Positions 45,106-55,374 of a DNA stretch of 64,000 bases are shown piece by piece. Below the pieces are notes generated by a model. It did no database searches. It was not told the origin of the DNA and saw only the letters and a list, made by a program, of their open reading frames with translations. Every line of letters starts with the position of its first letter. Position 1 is the first letter of the stretch. Origin of the DNA: Fodinibacter sp963800505 (GTDB lineage Bacteria > Actinomycetota > Actinomycetes > Actinomycetales > Dermatophilaceae); NCBI GenBank assembly GCA_963800505.1, contig CAWDBL010000017.1:124001-188000 (forward strand), given 5' to 3'. The position numbers and the translations under genes are program-made.

Positions 45106-46746
45106 ATGGCCCTGCTGCCCTTCGCCGAGTCCACCTCGGTCGGCTCCCCCCTCCTGAACATCGCGATCTTCGCCAGCTTCGTGGTGATCACGCTCGTCAT
45201 CGTCATCCGGGTCTCGTCCGGCAAGAAGACCGCCGAGCAGTACTACACCGCCGCAGGTGCCTTCACCGGCCGCCAGAACGGTGTCGCCATCGCCGGCGAC
45301 TACCTCTCCGCCGCCAGCTTCCTCGGCATCGCCGGCGCCATCGCCCTGCAGGGCTACGACGGCTTCCTGTACTCCATCGGCTTCCTCGTGGCCTGGCTCG
45401 TCGCCCTGCTGCTCGTCGCCGAGCTGATGCGCAACACCGGCCGCTTCACGATGGCCGACGTGCTCTCCTACCGCCTCAAGCAGCGCCCGGTGCGGATCGC
45501 CACTGCCATCTCGGTCATCACGGTGTCGTTCTTCTACCTGCTGGCCCAGATGGCCGGCGCCGGTGGCCTGGTCTCGCTGCTGCTCGGCATCCAGGGCGAG
45601 ATGGCGCAGAACCTCGTCATCGCGCTCGTCGGCGGCATCATGATCACCTACGTGCTCATCGGTGGCATGAAGGGCACCACGTGGGTGCAGATCATCAAGG
45701 CGCTCCTGCTCATCGCCGGCACCGCCGTCATCACCCTGATGGTGCTCGGCAAGTTCAGCTTCAGCTTCTCCGAGCTCTTCCAGTCCGCCGCGAACAACTC
45801 CCCCGCCGGCGACAAGCTCTTCGAGCCCGGCCTGAAGTACGGCAAGAACCTCACGACCAAGATCGACTTCATCTCGCTGTCGATGGCGCTCGTGCTCGGC
45901 ACCGCCGGCCTCCCGCACGTGCTCCAGCGGTTCTACACCGTGCCGACGAGCAAGCAGGCGCGCAAGTCGGTCGAGTGGGCCATCTGGCTGATCGGCGGCT
46001 TCTACCTGCTGACCCTGGTCGTCGGCTACGGCGCCGCCGCGCTGGTCGGCCCCGAGGCCATCCTCGCCGCCCCCGGCAAGGCCAACTCGGCCGCCCCGCT
46101 GCTCGCCTACGAGCTCGGCGGCTCGATCCTCCTCGGCGTCATCTCCGGCATCGCCTTCGCCACGATCCTCGCGGTGGTCGCCGGACTGACGATCACCACG
46201 TCGGCGACGTTCGCGCACGACCTCTACAAGGAGGTCTTCAAGCGCGGCCACACCACCCAGGACCAGGAGGTCAGGGTGGCGCGCACGGCATCCGTCGTCA
46301 TCGGTCTGGTCGCGATCCTGGGCGGCATCCTTGCCAAGAACCAGAACATCGCGTTCCTCGTGGCGCTGGCCTTCGCCGTCGCGGCGAGCGCCAACCTGCC
46401 GACGATCCTGTACTCGCTGTTCTGGAAGGGCTTCAACACCCGCGGTGCGCTGTGGTCGATCTACGGCGGCCTCTCCAGCGCCATCATCCTGATCGCGTTC
46501 AGCCCGGTCGTGTCCGGCAAGGCCCCCCTGGTCGAGGGCGGTCCCAGCCCGTCGATGATCACCAACGCGGCGATCGACTTCCACTGGTTCCCGCTCGACA
46601 ACCCGGGCCTGATCTCGATCCCGCTGGCGTTCTTCCTCGGCTGGCTCGGCTCGGTCACGAGCAAGGAGCACAACGCCCAGAAGTACGCCGAGATGGAGGT
46701 CCGCAGCCTCACCGGTCACGGTGTCGCGGAGGCGGTCAACCACTGA
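45106..46746 (+). CDS. Cation/acetate symporter (ActP/MctC-like)
   Basis: A 546-residue SSS transporter with about 13 helices. EQYYTAAGAFTGRQNGVAIAGDYLSAASFLGIAG is typical of ActP/MctC, and GTAGLPHVLQRFYTVPTSKQARKSV the conserved central loop; SNLPTILYSLFWKGFNTRGA-like SANLPTILYSLFWK follows near the C-terminus. It imports acetate and related acids with sodium or protons. Acetyl-CoA synthetase at 49.8 kb provides the next step. A strong hairpin ends the operon. Confidence 0.93.
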   Translation: MALLPFAESTSVGSPLLNIAIFASFVVITLVIVIRVSSGKKTAEQYYTAAGAFTGRQNGVAIAGDYLSAASFLGIAGAIALQGYDGFLYSIGFLVAWLVALLLVAELMRNTGRFTMADVLSYRLKQRPVRIATAISVITVSFFYLLAQMAGAGGLVSLLLGIQGEMAQNLVIALVGGIMITYVLIGGMKGTTWVQIIKALLLIAGTAVITLMVLGKFSFSFSELFQSAANNSPAGDKLFEPGLKYGKNLTTKIDFISLSMALVLGTAGLPHVLQRFYTVPTSKQARKSVEWAIWLIGGFYLLTLVVGYGAAALVGPEAILAAPGKANSAAPLLAYELGGSILLGVISGIAFATILAVVAGLTITTSATFAHDLYKEVFKRGHTTQDQEVRVARTASVVIGLVAILGGILAKNQNIAFLVALAFAVAASANLPTILYSLFWKGFNTRGALWSIYGGLSSAIILIAFSPVVSGKAPLVEGGPSPSMITNAAIDFHWFPLDNPGLISIPLAFFLGWLGSVTSKEHNAQKYAEMEVRSLTGHGVAEAVNH

Positions 46747-46767
46747 GGTCGCACCTCACCGCACACG

Positions 46768-46807
46768 CAGCGGCCGCGGAGTGGGTCCATCCCCTCCGCG
46801 GCCGCTG
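46768..46807 (+). terminator. Terminator after the acetate symporter
   Basis: A perfect 14-bp stem (CAGCGGCCGCGGAG and complement) with a 12-nt loop, 21 bases after the stop. Confidence 0.85.
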
Positions 46808-46931
46808 TATGCCGTCCGCCCCCGTTTCGCCGGATGCCGTGTCCGCCTGGGTCTGGACAAGCGGCCCGGGCAGGGTCACGCTGGCAGGACACCTCCCCAC
46901 GAGGTGCAGGGGATCGGGGAAGGGGCCCGTC

Positions 46932-47504
46932 ATGGCCGCGAGCCAGCAGCAGACCGTCAGAGACCACACGTCCACGCGAAGGAGGGGGCGAGCGGTCGCA
47001 GCACTGGTCGCGGCGACCGCGCTGCTCGGCGTGCCCGCGGCCACCGGCTCCGCGGGGGCGAGCGCCGGCGCGGCAACCTGCGCCACGACGTGGGGGTCGC
47101 TCGCCAAGACCACTCCGCCGCTCATCCCGGGCCGGGTCACCGCCGTCCGCGCAGGCCGGCACGCGTGCTACGACCGGCTGGTGCTCGACATGACCGGCGC
47201 AGCACCGGGCTACGAGGTCCGCTACGTCACCACCGTGCGCGCCGACGGATCGGGGAACCCGGTCCCCGTGCTCGGCGGTGCGCGGTTGGCCGTCGTGGCC
47301 AACAAGGGCGCCACCAGCATCCCGGCCATGCCGTCGGTTGGTGGCTACCAGACCTTCCGGCAGGTTCGGTGGGCCGGGGCCTTCGAGGGCTACACGACCA
47401 TCGCCCTCGGCGTTCGGGCCCGGCTGCCGTTCCGCGTGTTCACGATCTACGACCCCGCCACCAGTCGCAGCCGGCTCGTGGTCGACGTCGCCCACCGCTG
47501 GTGA
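46932..47504 (+). CDS. Secreted AMIN-like domain protein
   Basis: A 190-residue exported protein. Basic RRRGR, a hydrophobic core (AVAALVAATALLGVPAA) and an Ala-rich cleavage area around residue 45 form a signal peptide. The mature part begins with CATTWGSLAK and contains VRAGRHACYDRLVLDMTG, the pattern of actinobacterial AMIN-like (lipo)proteins with a disulfide between the two Cys. It ends VFTIYDPATSRSRLVVDVAHRW. Likely located in the cell envelope and possibly binding wall glycans. No partner gene is evident. Confidence 0.8.
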   Translation: MAASQQQTVRDHTSTRRRGRAVAALVAATALLGVPAATGSAGASAGAATCATTWGSLAKTTPPLIPGRVTAVRAGRHACYDRLVLDMTGAAPGYEVRYVTTVRADGSGNPVPVLGGARLAVVANKGATSIPAMPSVGGYQTFRQVRWAGAFEGYTTIALGVRARLPFRVFTIYDPATSRSRLVVDVAHRW

Positions 47505-47517
47505 CAGAGGGCGCGGC

Positions 47518-47544
47518 GGGCCCGGAGCGTCGTGCCCCGGGCCC
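47518..47544. terminator. Terminator between convergent genes
   Basis: An 8-bp stem GGGCCCGG/CCGGGCCC with an 11-nt loop between the AMIN-like and phenylalanine hydroxylase stops. Confidence 0.55.
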
Positions 47545-47550
47545 GTGCCG

Positions 47551-48447
47551 TCAGCTGACGACCGACGCCTCGGCCCGCAGGCGGGCGGCGAGATCGTCGT
47601 CGACGGTGGCGAAGAACGCACCGACGACGTCCTCGAGGTGGGCCAGGCTCTCGGCCCGGAACAGCACCGGCTGGTAGGCCGTGATGTCGTAGTTGAGCGT
47701 GCCCATCGCGTGCAGGTCGAGCGGGCGGATGTCCATGTGCCCGAACTCGTCCATCTCGCCGTAGCTCGACAGGATGCCGGCCCCGTACGCCTTGGTCTCG
47801 CCGTGCTCGGCGATGACGCCGAACTCGATCGAGAACCAGAACACGTCGGCGACGAACTGCATCGCCTCGTCGCTCTCGAGCCGCGCGCTGGCCTGCCCGG
47901 CCGCCTCGGTGATGGCCGCGAACCGCGGGCTGGCGAGCTGGTTGGCGTGCCCGATGACCTCGTGGATGATGTCCGGCTCAGGCGTGTAGAGCGGCTGGCT
48001 CGGGTGCCGGAGGTACTGCGTGGAGTTGAAGGTGCGCGCACCCAGGTCGGCGTAGAACTCGCGCAGCGGCACCAGGCCCGGCGCCGCCCGGTAGCTCCAG
48101 CCGGTCAGGGGCGCCAGGCGCTCGGTCACCTCGTGCAGCTGCGGCACGTGGTCGGTGGGCAGGGCGAGGTTCGCCTTGGCCGCCAGGAACTCCGAATGGG
48201 CGTACTTCTCGTGCTTGGGGGCGAGCTCGGCCGACACCAGTCGCCAGATGCCCTGCTCCTGCTCGGTGTAGTCGATCGTCGGCACCGGCTCCCCCGGTCG
48301 GTGCCCGAGCGCGGCCGCGGCGATCTCCCCGCGGCGGGCCCGGTAGTCGGCATCCGTGAAGCCGGGGTGGTTCTCCCCCAGGTGCACCTGCACCTGACCG
48401 TCGGCATCGGTCGTCACGGTTGAGTAGAGCTGTCCCTCCTCGAACAC
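47551..48447 (-). CDS. phhA: Phenylalanine 4-monooxygenase
   Basis: A 298-residue monomeric-type aromatic amino acid hydroxylase converting phenylalanine to tyrosine with tetrahydropterin and oxygen. PDIIHEVIGHANQL supplies the two iron-binding His and FWFSIEFGVIAEHGE the Glu. The pterin-binding region PLREFYADLGARTFNSTQYLRHP is present. No ACT-type regulatory domain precedes it, as in other bacterial PhhA. The GTG at 48447 has AAGGAGG eight bases upstream. A TGGACA-N3-TGTCCA palindrome lies about 140 bases upstream. Confidence 0.93.
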   Translation of the reverse strand: MFEEGQLYSTVTTDADGQVQVHLGENHPGFTDADYRARRGEIAAAALGHRPGEPVPTIDYTEQEQGIWRLVSAELAPKHEKYAHSEFLAAKANLALPTDHVPQLHEVTERLAPLTGWSYRAAPGLVPLREFYADLGARTFNSTQYLRHPSQPLYTPEPDIIHEVIGHANQLASPRFAAITEAAGQASARLESDEAMQFVADVFWFSIEFGVIAEHGETKAYGAGILSSYGEMDEFGHMDIRPLDLHAMGTLNYDITAYQPVLFRAESLAHLEDVVGAFFATVDDDLAARLRAEASVVS

Positions 48448-48817
48448 CGTGCTCACCTCCTTGTGAGTAGTCGTGGCCTTGTGGGCCGGTCTCCCCACGG
48501 TTCCACGGAATCGGGCACCACGAAACCGATGGCGTACCCGATGGGCAATGAGCGCACACTTTCGCGCCCCGGTTTCCGAAAACCCTGGACATTGTGTCCA
48601 TCTCGAAGGTCACCTGCCCGAACAGCCGGCATCGGCAAGCCCGGGCCGCAGCGGCACGTGCTGGCCGGCGCCTGGTCACGTCGGATCACCGAAGAGCACC
48701 GGCTCGTCCACCTCGTCGACGGCACGACATCGTCATCTTCCAGCCCCGCTTCCACCTCGACGGCTGAGGAGTCACCCACTCCTGGAACGCATCGGCGGCA
48801 GGCCCGGCCTGCTGTCG
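48448..48817. other. 370-base noncoding region upstream of phhA
   Basis: Holds the phhA ribosome binding site and promoter region and the downstream end of the PadR operon. Short inverted repeats occur at about 48571-48584 (GGTTT/AAACC) and 48586-48600. Frames read here are not protein-like. Confidence 0.5.
48586..48600. promoter_or_regulatory. Palindrome TGGACATTGTGTCCA upstream of phhA
   Basis: Perfect 6-bp arms with a 3-base centre in the phhA upstream region. It could be the operator of an amino-acid-responsive regulator such as an Lrp/AsnC protein; none is encoded nearby. Confidence 0.4.
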
Positions 48818-49204
48818 TCAGCGACCGCCGGAGAGGTAGGCGCCGCCCCAGGCGACACCATCGAGACGCCCCTTGCGAGGCAGGTACTGCTTCGGGTCGC
48901 GCACGCGATCGCAACGCCGGCACTGCAGGGCGATCACCTCGTGGTTCTCGGGGTTGGGGTGGAGTCGCCTGTCGTGGTGCTTTCCCAGCCAGCACCGCAG
49001 CGATGACCGGCCGCCGCAGAGCCCTGCCAGCAACGCCCATCGCAGACGGGGGGCGGCCGCCAGGATCGACAGCGCGTACCCGAGGCGACGCCCGTGGGTC
49101 ACCGACAACAGCTCGGCGTCGAGCTCGTCCGCATAGCGCGATCGGCACTGGCTCGGCAGCAGGTGCACCGCCACCGCCAGCAGAGTGCGGGCCAGGCCGG
49201 TCAT
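48818..49204 (-). CDS. Hypothetical protein with zinc-ribbon-like C-terminus, PadR partner
   Basis: A 128-residue protein I cannot assign to a named family. The N-terminal half resembles the helical start of proteins co-encoded with PadR regulators (LARTLLAVAVHLLPSQCRSRYADELDAELL), and the second half has CWLGKHHDRRLHPNPENHE and LQCRRCDRVRDPKQY, with Cys/His spacing suggestive of one zinc site. Its ATG overlaps the PadR stop by four bases. The link to PadR makes a membrane-proximal or regulatory role likely, without direct evidence. Confidence 0.65.
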   Translation of the reverse strand: MTGLARTLLAVAVHLLPSQCRSRYADELDAELLSVTHGRRLGYALSILAAAPRLRWALLAGLCGGRSSLRCWLGKHHDRRLHPNPENHEVIALQCRRCDRVRDPKQYLPRKGRLDGVAWGGAYLSGGR

Positions 49205-49554
49205 GACGGCGCCGGTCCGAGCCCACGCACCAGCTGCGCCGGCCGGCGCGCTCGAAGGTGCGAGCGGCGGGCGTCGGCGGCCGCGATGGCGGCCTCGGCC
49301 TGGGCCGCGCCTGCGGCGGTCAGCCGGTAGAAGCGCCGTCGCGGCCTGCCCACCGCCGAGGGGTCGACGTCCTCCCAGCCGCTGTCGAGCCAGCCGAGCC
49401 CTTCCAGCCGCGCGAGGATCGGGTGCACCGTGCCACTTGGCAGGACGGCGTGGGAGCCGATCTCCAGGCCGTAGCGCGGGGCGTCAGGGTCGCTGAGGAA
49501 CACCTCGAGCACCGCGCGGGTCGGTGCTGTCATCCGAGGGGGTTGCGGTGCCAT
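49201..49554 (-). CDS. PadR-family transcriptional regulator
   Basis: A 117-residue PadR-type winged-helix protein: TRAVLEVFLSDPDAPRYGLEIGSHAVLPSGTVHPILARLEGLGWLDS is the HTH, and GRPRRRFYRLTAAGAAQAEAAI the wing and start of the dimerisation helix. Short form (subfamily 2-like). It is co-encoded with the zinc-ribbon-like protein. An ATG 21 bases downstream is an alternative start. AT-rich TAGGTAGAGTTAGA just upstream probably contains its promoter, possibly with little leader. Confidence 0.88.
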   Translation of the reverse strand: MAPQPPRMTAPTRAVLEVFLSDPDAPRYGLEIGSHAVLPSGTVHPILARLEGLGWLDSGWEDVDPSAVGRPRRRFYRLTAAGAAQAEAAIAAADARRSHLRARRPAQLVRGLGPAPS

Positions 49555-49840
49555 GGTCTAACTCTACCTAGGGTCCCATTCCTTGTCCACGGGTCCCCCC
49601 ACACGTGCGCCGATGCTGCCGGTCGGGCCGACGAGCATGGTGGTCGCCTTCTCAGCCGTGGCGGCACAGTGGCGGGCGCTGCGGCCTACGGAGTGCCCGG
49701 GCACCACCTCTGGTCGGGCCCGGCGGGCCCGCTCGGCGCAGGCGCCGCCCGCCCACCGGCCTCCGGGTGGGTGGGCGGTTGCCGTGCGGGTCCGCAGCGG
49801 GTTGGGTGGGGGTCAGACACTCAACGAGGAGGAGCACGCC
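49555..49840. other. Divergent intergenic region PadR / acs
   Basis: 286 bases. PadR promoter at the left end; the acs ribosome binding site (GAGGAGGAG) at the right end. I see no CRP-type palindrome here, although acs genes are often CRP-controlled. Confidence 0.45.
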
Positions 49841-51814
<1,974 letters not shown>

Positions 51815-51832
51815 CGTCCGGGCGGGAGAAGT

Positions 51833-51864
51833 GAGGGGTGTCGGGCAGCAGCCCGACACCCCTC
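51833..51864 (+). terminator. Terminator of acs
   Basis: A perfect 14-bp stem (GAGGGGTGTCGGGC and complement) with loop AGCA, 18 bases after the acs stop. Confidence 0.85.
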
Positions 51865-51888
51865 GTCCGTTCGTCCCGGATGCCGTGA

Positions 51889-51922
51889 GCGCGAGATCGC
51901 TTGGCGCGAACGGATCTCGCGC
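51889..51922. terminator. Inverted repeat near the MFS gene end
   Basis: 10-bp arms GCGCGAGATC/GATCTCGCGC around 14 nt, between convergent acs and MFS genes; plausible terminator on the minus strand. Confidence 0.5.
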
Positions 51923-51982
51923 CTCGCCTCGAAGGCGTTGAGCCGCGGCGACGCGGAAGGCTGAGAGCAGCCGGGTTCGCCG

Positions 51983-53311
51983 CTACGGGGGTGCCTGCAC
52001 CGTGCGGAACGGGGTGACGGCCAGGCCGACCGCCACGAGCGCGAAGATGGTCGCTGCGACACCGAGCATCAGCTGGTTGCCCCAGGTGTCGGCGAGCATG
52101 CCGGCGATGGGCGCGGCGACCATGGCGACGGCGCGGTTGAAGGACCGCAGAGTGGTGTTGGTGCGGGCCTGGAGGTGGTCCGGGGTCATCAGCTGGCGGT
52201 AGCTCATCTCGTGGGAGTTGCTCATGCCCATCGCCAGCCCGTAGAGCGTCTGTCCGAGCAGGACGGCGGCGAATGCCCAGTCGGCACCCTGGGCGGCCAG
52301 AGCCATGGCGACCACAGCGCCGGTCGTGACGAGGTGGCACGCGATGATGGTCCGGCCGGTGCCGAGACGACGGCCCAGCCACGTCGTCACCATCGCCCCC
52401 ACCACGGCACCCAGACCGCCGGCCGCTCCGGTGATGCCGAACTGGAACGCCGTCAGATCGAGAGTCACCAACACGTAGGGGGCCAGGACGACGCCGACGA
52501 TGGCGTTGCCGACGAACCAGACGTGGGTGGCGACCGCGATGGTGGTCAGGCCGGAGGACCGGTAGACCCAGCTCACGCCCTCCCTCATCTCTCGGAGCAG
52601 GTCTGGCACGGTGACGCCCGTGCGCGGGGCAGGCTCGTCGACGCGGATCCCGCGCAGCGTGACCGCGGAGTACAGGTAGGTGAGCGAGTCCAGCAGGACG
52701 GCCAGCGGTGCCCCGACGGCACCGACCAGCAGTCCGCCCACTGCCGGACCTGCCGTGGACGCTGCCGCGTCCGTGGCGTCGATGCGCGCATGGGCCGGCT
52801 GCAGATGCCGCCGCTCGAGCATCCGTGGCAGGAACGACATGTCGGCGGCGCCGTTGATCACCGCCGCCGTTCCGGCCAGGACCACGATGAGCATCAGGGC
52901 CGGCAACGACAGCGCGTCCTGCCACCACAACAGGGGGATCGTCAGCAACAGCGCCGCCTGCGCGAGGTCGGTGCCGATCATCAGGGGCAGCCGCCTGCGA
53001 CCGTCCACGACCGCGCCCACCAGCAGCCCGAACACCAGGTACGGCAGCCACCGTGCCGCGTTGAGCCATCCCACCTCCGCTGCGCCGCCGTGCAGGACCA
53101 GGACCACCAAGGCCTGCAGCGAGAACACCGTGATGTACGAGCCGAGCCCGGAGACGGCGCCGGCCCGCCAGTACCGCAGGAACGCGTTGGAACGCAGACT
53201 CCCCTCACCGGCCACGGGGGCGAGTGTGCACGAGACCCGGTGACCGGCAGTGGCTCCGGTGTCAGGAACCGCGGGCCGTCGCAGGCCGCGGGTGTCCGTG
53301 CGCTCAGTCAA
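51983..53311 (-). CDS. MFS transporter (EntS/MFS_3-like exporter)
   Basis: Up to 442 residues with 12 membrane segments. The core starts SNAFLRYWRAGAVSGLGSYITVFSLQALVVLV, and WLPYLVFGLLVGAVVDGRRRLPLM contains the family's motif A-like loop (G-x3-D-x2-R-R-x). It resembles the MFS_3/EntS group of multidrug or siderophore exporters. The start is uncertain: the longest frame uses TTG and would add a 45-residue tail; a GTG at 53215 gives a more usual N-terminus. Neither has a clear ribosome binding site. No linked biosynthetic genes. Confidence 0.82.
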   Translation of the reverse strand: MTERTDTRGLRRPAVPDTGATAGHRVSCTLAPVAGEGSLRSNAFLRYWRAGAVSGLGSYITVFSLQALVVLVLHGGAAEVGWLNAARWLPYLVFGLLVGAVVDGRRRLPLMIGTDLAQAALLLTIPLLWWQDALSLPALMLIVVLAGTAAVINGAADMSFLPRMLERRHLQPAHARIDATDAAASTAGPAVGGLLVGAVGAPLAVLLDSLTYLYSAVTLRGIRVDEPAPRTGVTVPDLLREMREGVSWVYRSSGLTTIAVATHVWFVGNAIVGVVLAPYVLVTLDLTAFQFGITGAAGGLGAVVGAMVTTWLGRRLGTGRTIIACHLVTTGAVVAMALAAQGADWAFAAVLLGQTLYGLAMGMSNSHEMSYRQLMTPDHLQARTNTTLRSFNRAVAMVAAPIAGMLADTWGNQLMLGVAATIFALVAVGLAVTPFRTVQAPP

Positions 53312-53440
53312 CTCGCACCAACGGCCGGTCGGGTGCGCCCGTGGCCGCCGTTAGACTTGCGGCGGAGCGCCGGGAAGTCTGGTCGGCATCGCTCTCGCGA
53401 CCCCGCGCGGAGATCCGTGACCCACCACAGGAGACCAGGC

Positions 53441-54781
53441 ATGGCAGGCACCGACCCGCCCCCCACCCCGAAGGAACGACCGGGAATCCTCAGCCGGCCG
53501 AGCTGGCCCGAGGCCCAGGTCGTCGCCGACGCGCTGCGCACCGAGACCATCGGCGGCGCCCTGCTGCTGGTGGCCGCCCTGGCCGCCCTGGTGCTCGCGA
53601 ACACGCCGTGGTCCGACGCCTACTTCACGCTGCGCGACACCGTGCTCGGCATCGAGTGGGGCCACTTGGAGCTCACCGTCGGCCACTGGGCGGGCGACGG
53701 CCTCCTCGCGATCTTCTTCTTCGTCGCCGGTCTGGAGCTCAAGCGCGAGTTCCTCGTCGGCGACCTGCGCACGCCCGCGAAGGCCGTGGTCCCGGTGGTC
53801 GCGGCCATCGGCGGAGTCGTCGTGCCCGCGCTGGTCTTCGTCGGCACCGTGGTGCTCGCCGGCGGTGAGGGCGACGCCCTGCGTGGGTGGGCGATCCCCA
53901 CGGCCACCGACATCGCCTTCGCCCTCGCGGTGCTCGCGGTCATCGGCTCCTCGCTGCCGGCGGCCCTGCGCTCGTTCCTGCTGACCCTCGCGGTGGTCGA
54001 CGACCTCATCGCCATCACGATCATCGCCATCTTCTACACCTCCGACCTCCAGGTCGGGCCGCTGCTGATGGCGCTGGTGCCGCTCGCGCTGTTCGCCGCC
54101 CTCACCCAGCGGCGGATCACCCACTGGTGGCTGCTGCTGCCCCTGGCCCTCGCGACGTGGGGGCTGGTGCACGCCTCCGGGGTGCACTCGACCGTCGCCG
54201 GTGTGCTGCTGGGCCTGGTCGTGCCGGTCAAGCCGCGCGCGTCGGTGCCCTCGATCAGCACCCACGACCGCAGCACCGACGTCGCCCACAAGTTCGAGCA
54301 CCTGATGCGACCGATCTCCGCCGGCATCGCGGTGCCGGTGTTCGCGTTCTTCGCCTCCGGGGTGCGGTTCGTCGACGGTGGCGTCGGCAAGGCCCTGACC
54401 GACGCTGTCGCGCTGGGCGTCATGGCCGGTCTGGTGCTCGGCAAGGTCGTGGGGGTCTTCGGCTCCACGTACCTCGTGGCGCGGTTCACCCGGGCGCGGC
54501 TCGACACCGACCTGTCTTGGCGTGACGTGCTCGGGCTCTCCATGCTGACCGGCGTCGGGTTCACCGTGTCCCTCCTCATCGGCGAGCTGGCCTTCGGCAT
54601 CGGGTCCGCACGCGACGACAGCGTCAAGCTGGCCGTGCTCCTGGGCTCCTTGCTGTCGGCCCTGCTGGCGTCGGTGCTGCTGCGCATCCGCAACCAGGTG
54701 TACCGGCGCATCGCCGAGCTGGAGTCGCGCGACGACGACGCCGACGGCATCCCCGACGTCTATGAGCGTGAGGCCACGTAG
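53441..54781 (+). CDS. nhaA: Na+/H+ antiporter NhaA
   Basis: A 446-residue antiporter with about 12 helices. FFFVAGLELKREFLVGDLR, ATDIAFALAVLAVIGS and SFLLTLAVVDDLIAITIIAIFY are the NhaA signatures; the Asp-Asp pair in the last carries the ions. It expels sodium in exchange for protons. The C-terminus adds a short acidic tail, RDDDADGIPDVYE, that looks like a single thrombospondin type 3 calcium-binding loop, not usual for NhaA. ATG with AGGAG seven bases upstream. Confidence 0.95.
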   Translation: MAGTDPPPTPKERPGILSRPSWPEAQVVADALRTETIGGALLLVAALAALVLANTPWSDAYFTLRDTVLGIEWGHLELTVGHWAGDGLLAIFFFVAGLELKREFLVGDLRTPAKAVVPVVAAIGGVVVPALVFVGTVVLAGGEGDALRGWAIPTATDIAFALAVLAVIGSSLPAALRSFLLTLAVVDDLIAITIIAIFYTSDLQVGPLLMALVPLALFAALTQRRITHWWLLLPLALATWGLVHASGVHSTVAGVLLGLVVPVKPRASVPSISTHDRSTDVAHKFEHLMRPISAGIAVPVFAFFASGVRFVDGGVGKALTDAVALGVMAGLVLGKVVGVFGSTYLVARFTRARLDTDLSWRDVLGLSMLTGVGFTVSLLIGELAFGIGSARDDSVKLAVLLGSLLSALLASVLLRIRNQVYRRIAELESRDDDADGIPDVYEREAT

Positions 54782-54861
54782 TTCCACAGCGGCCCCTGCT
54801 GGGTAAGGTCTGCGTCGAGGGCCCGTGACGTGGGCCGACGAGGACAGTGAGGCGGACGCGC

Positions 54862-55374
54862 ATGGCAACCGGGACAACGGGCACGGAGCGGACCATCGGC
54901 CAGCTGGTGGCCGACGCCACCCACGACCTCGAGGGCATCGTCAGGGGCGAGATCGCCTTGGCCAAGGCCGAGGTCACCGACGGCGCCAAGGTGCTCGGCA
55001 AGGGCGCCGGTCTGCTGGCCGGCGCGGCGCTCCTCGCCCTGATCGGTTTCGTCTTCCTGCTGCACAGCGCCGCCTGGGGCATCTCCACGTGGCTGCCCGT
55101 GTGGGCCGGCTACCTCATCGTCGCCGTGGTCGTGCTGATCATCGGCGCCATCCTGGGGCTGCTCGGCAAGAAGGCGCTCGACCAGGCCAAGCCCGCCCCC
55201 GAGCGCGCCATCGACCAGGCCCAGCAGACCATCGCCGCCATCAAGAACCCCAAGGGCGAGCCGGATGCCGTCGCCGCGGCAGCGGGTGCCACGACCGCGA
55301 GCGCCGGGACGGCGGGCAACACGGCATCCGGCAGCACGGGCGCCACGCCCGGGACGCCGACTCCGTCAGCTTGA
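54862..55374 (+). CDS. Phage holin-superfamily III/DUF1469-like membrane protein
   Basis: A 170-residue protein: an N-terminal helical part (TIGQLVADATHDLEGIVRGEIALAKAEV, the DUF1469 pattern), two membrane helices (about 51-70 and 78-102), and a low-complexity Ala/Thr/Gly tail. The family (Act_hol_III, YqjE-like) is cellular despite the name. The M. tuberculosis gene order has a similar membrane protein beside marP. A GTG 15 bases upstream is an alternative start. Its end overlaps the convergent marP by nine bases. Confidence 0.82.
   Translation: MATGTTGTERTIGQLVADATHDLEGIVRGEIALAKAEVTDGAKVLGKGAGLLAGAALLALIGFVFLLHSAAWGISTWLPVWAGYLIVAVVVLIIGAILGLLGKKALDQAKPAPERAIDQAQQTIAAIKNPKGEPDAVAAAAGATTASAGTAGNTASGSTGATPGTPTPSA

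Noticed and set aside
44356..46743. 795-codon minus-strand frame opposite the acetate symporter
   Set aside because: Composition is antisense-like (runs of E, D, G, R); no motif, and the plus strand holds two recognisable genes.
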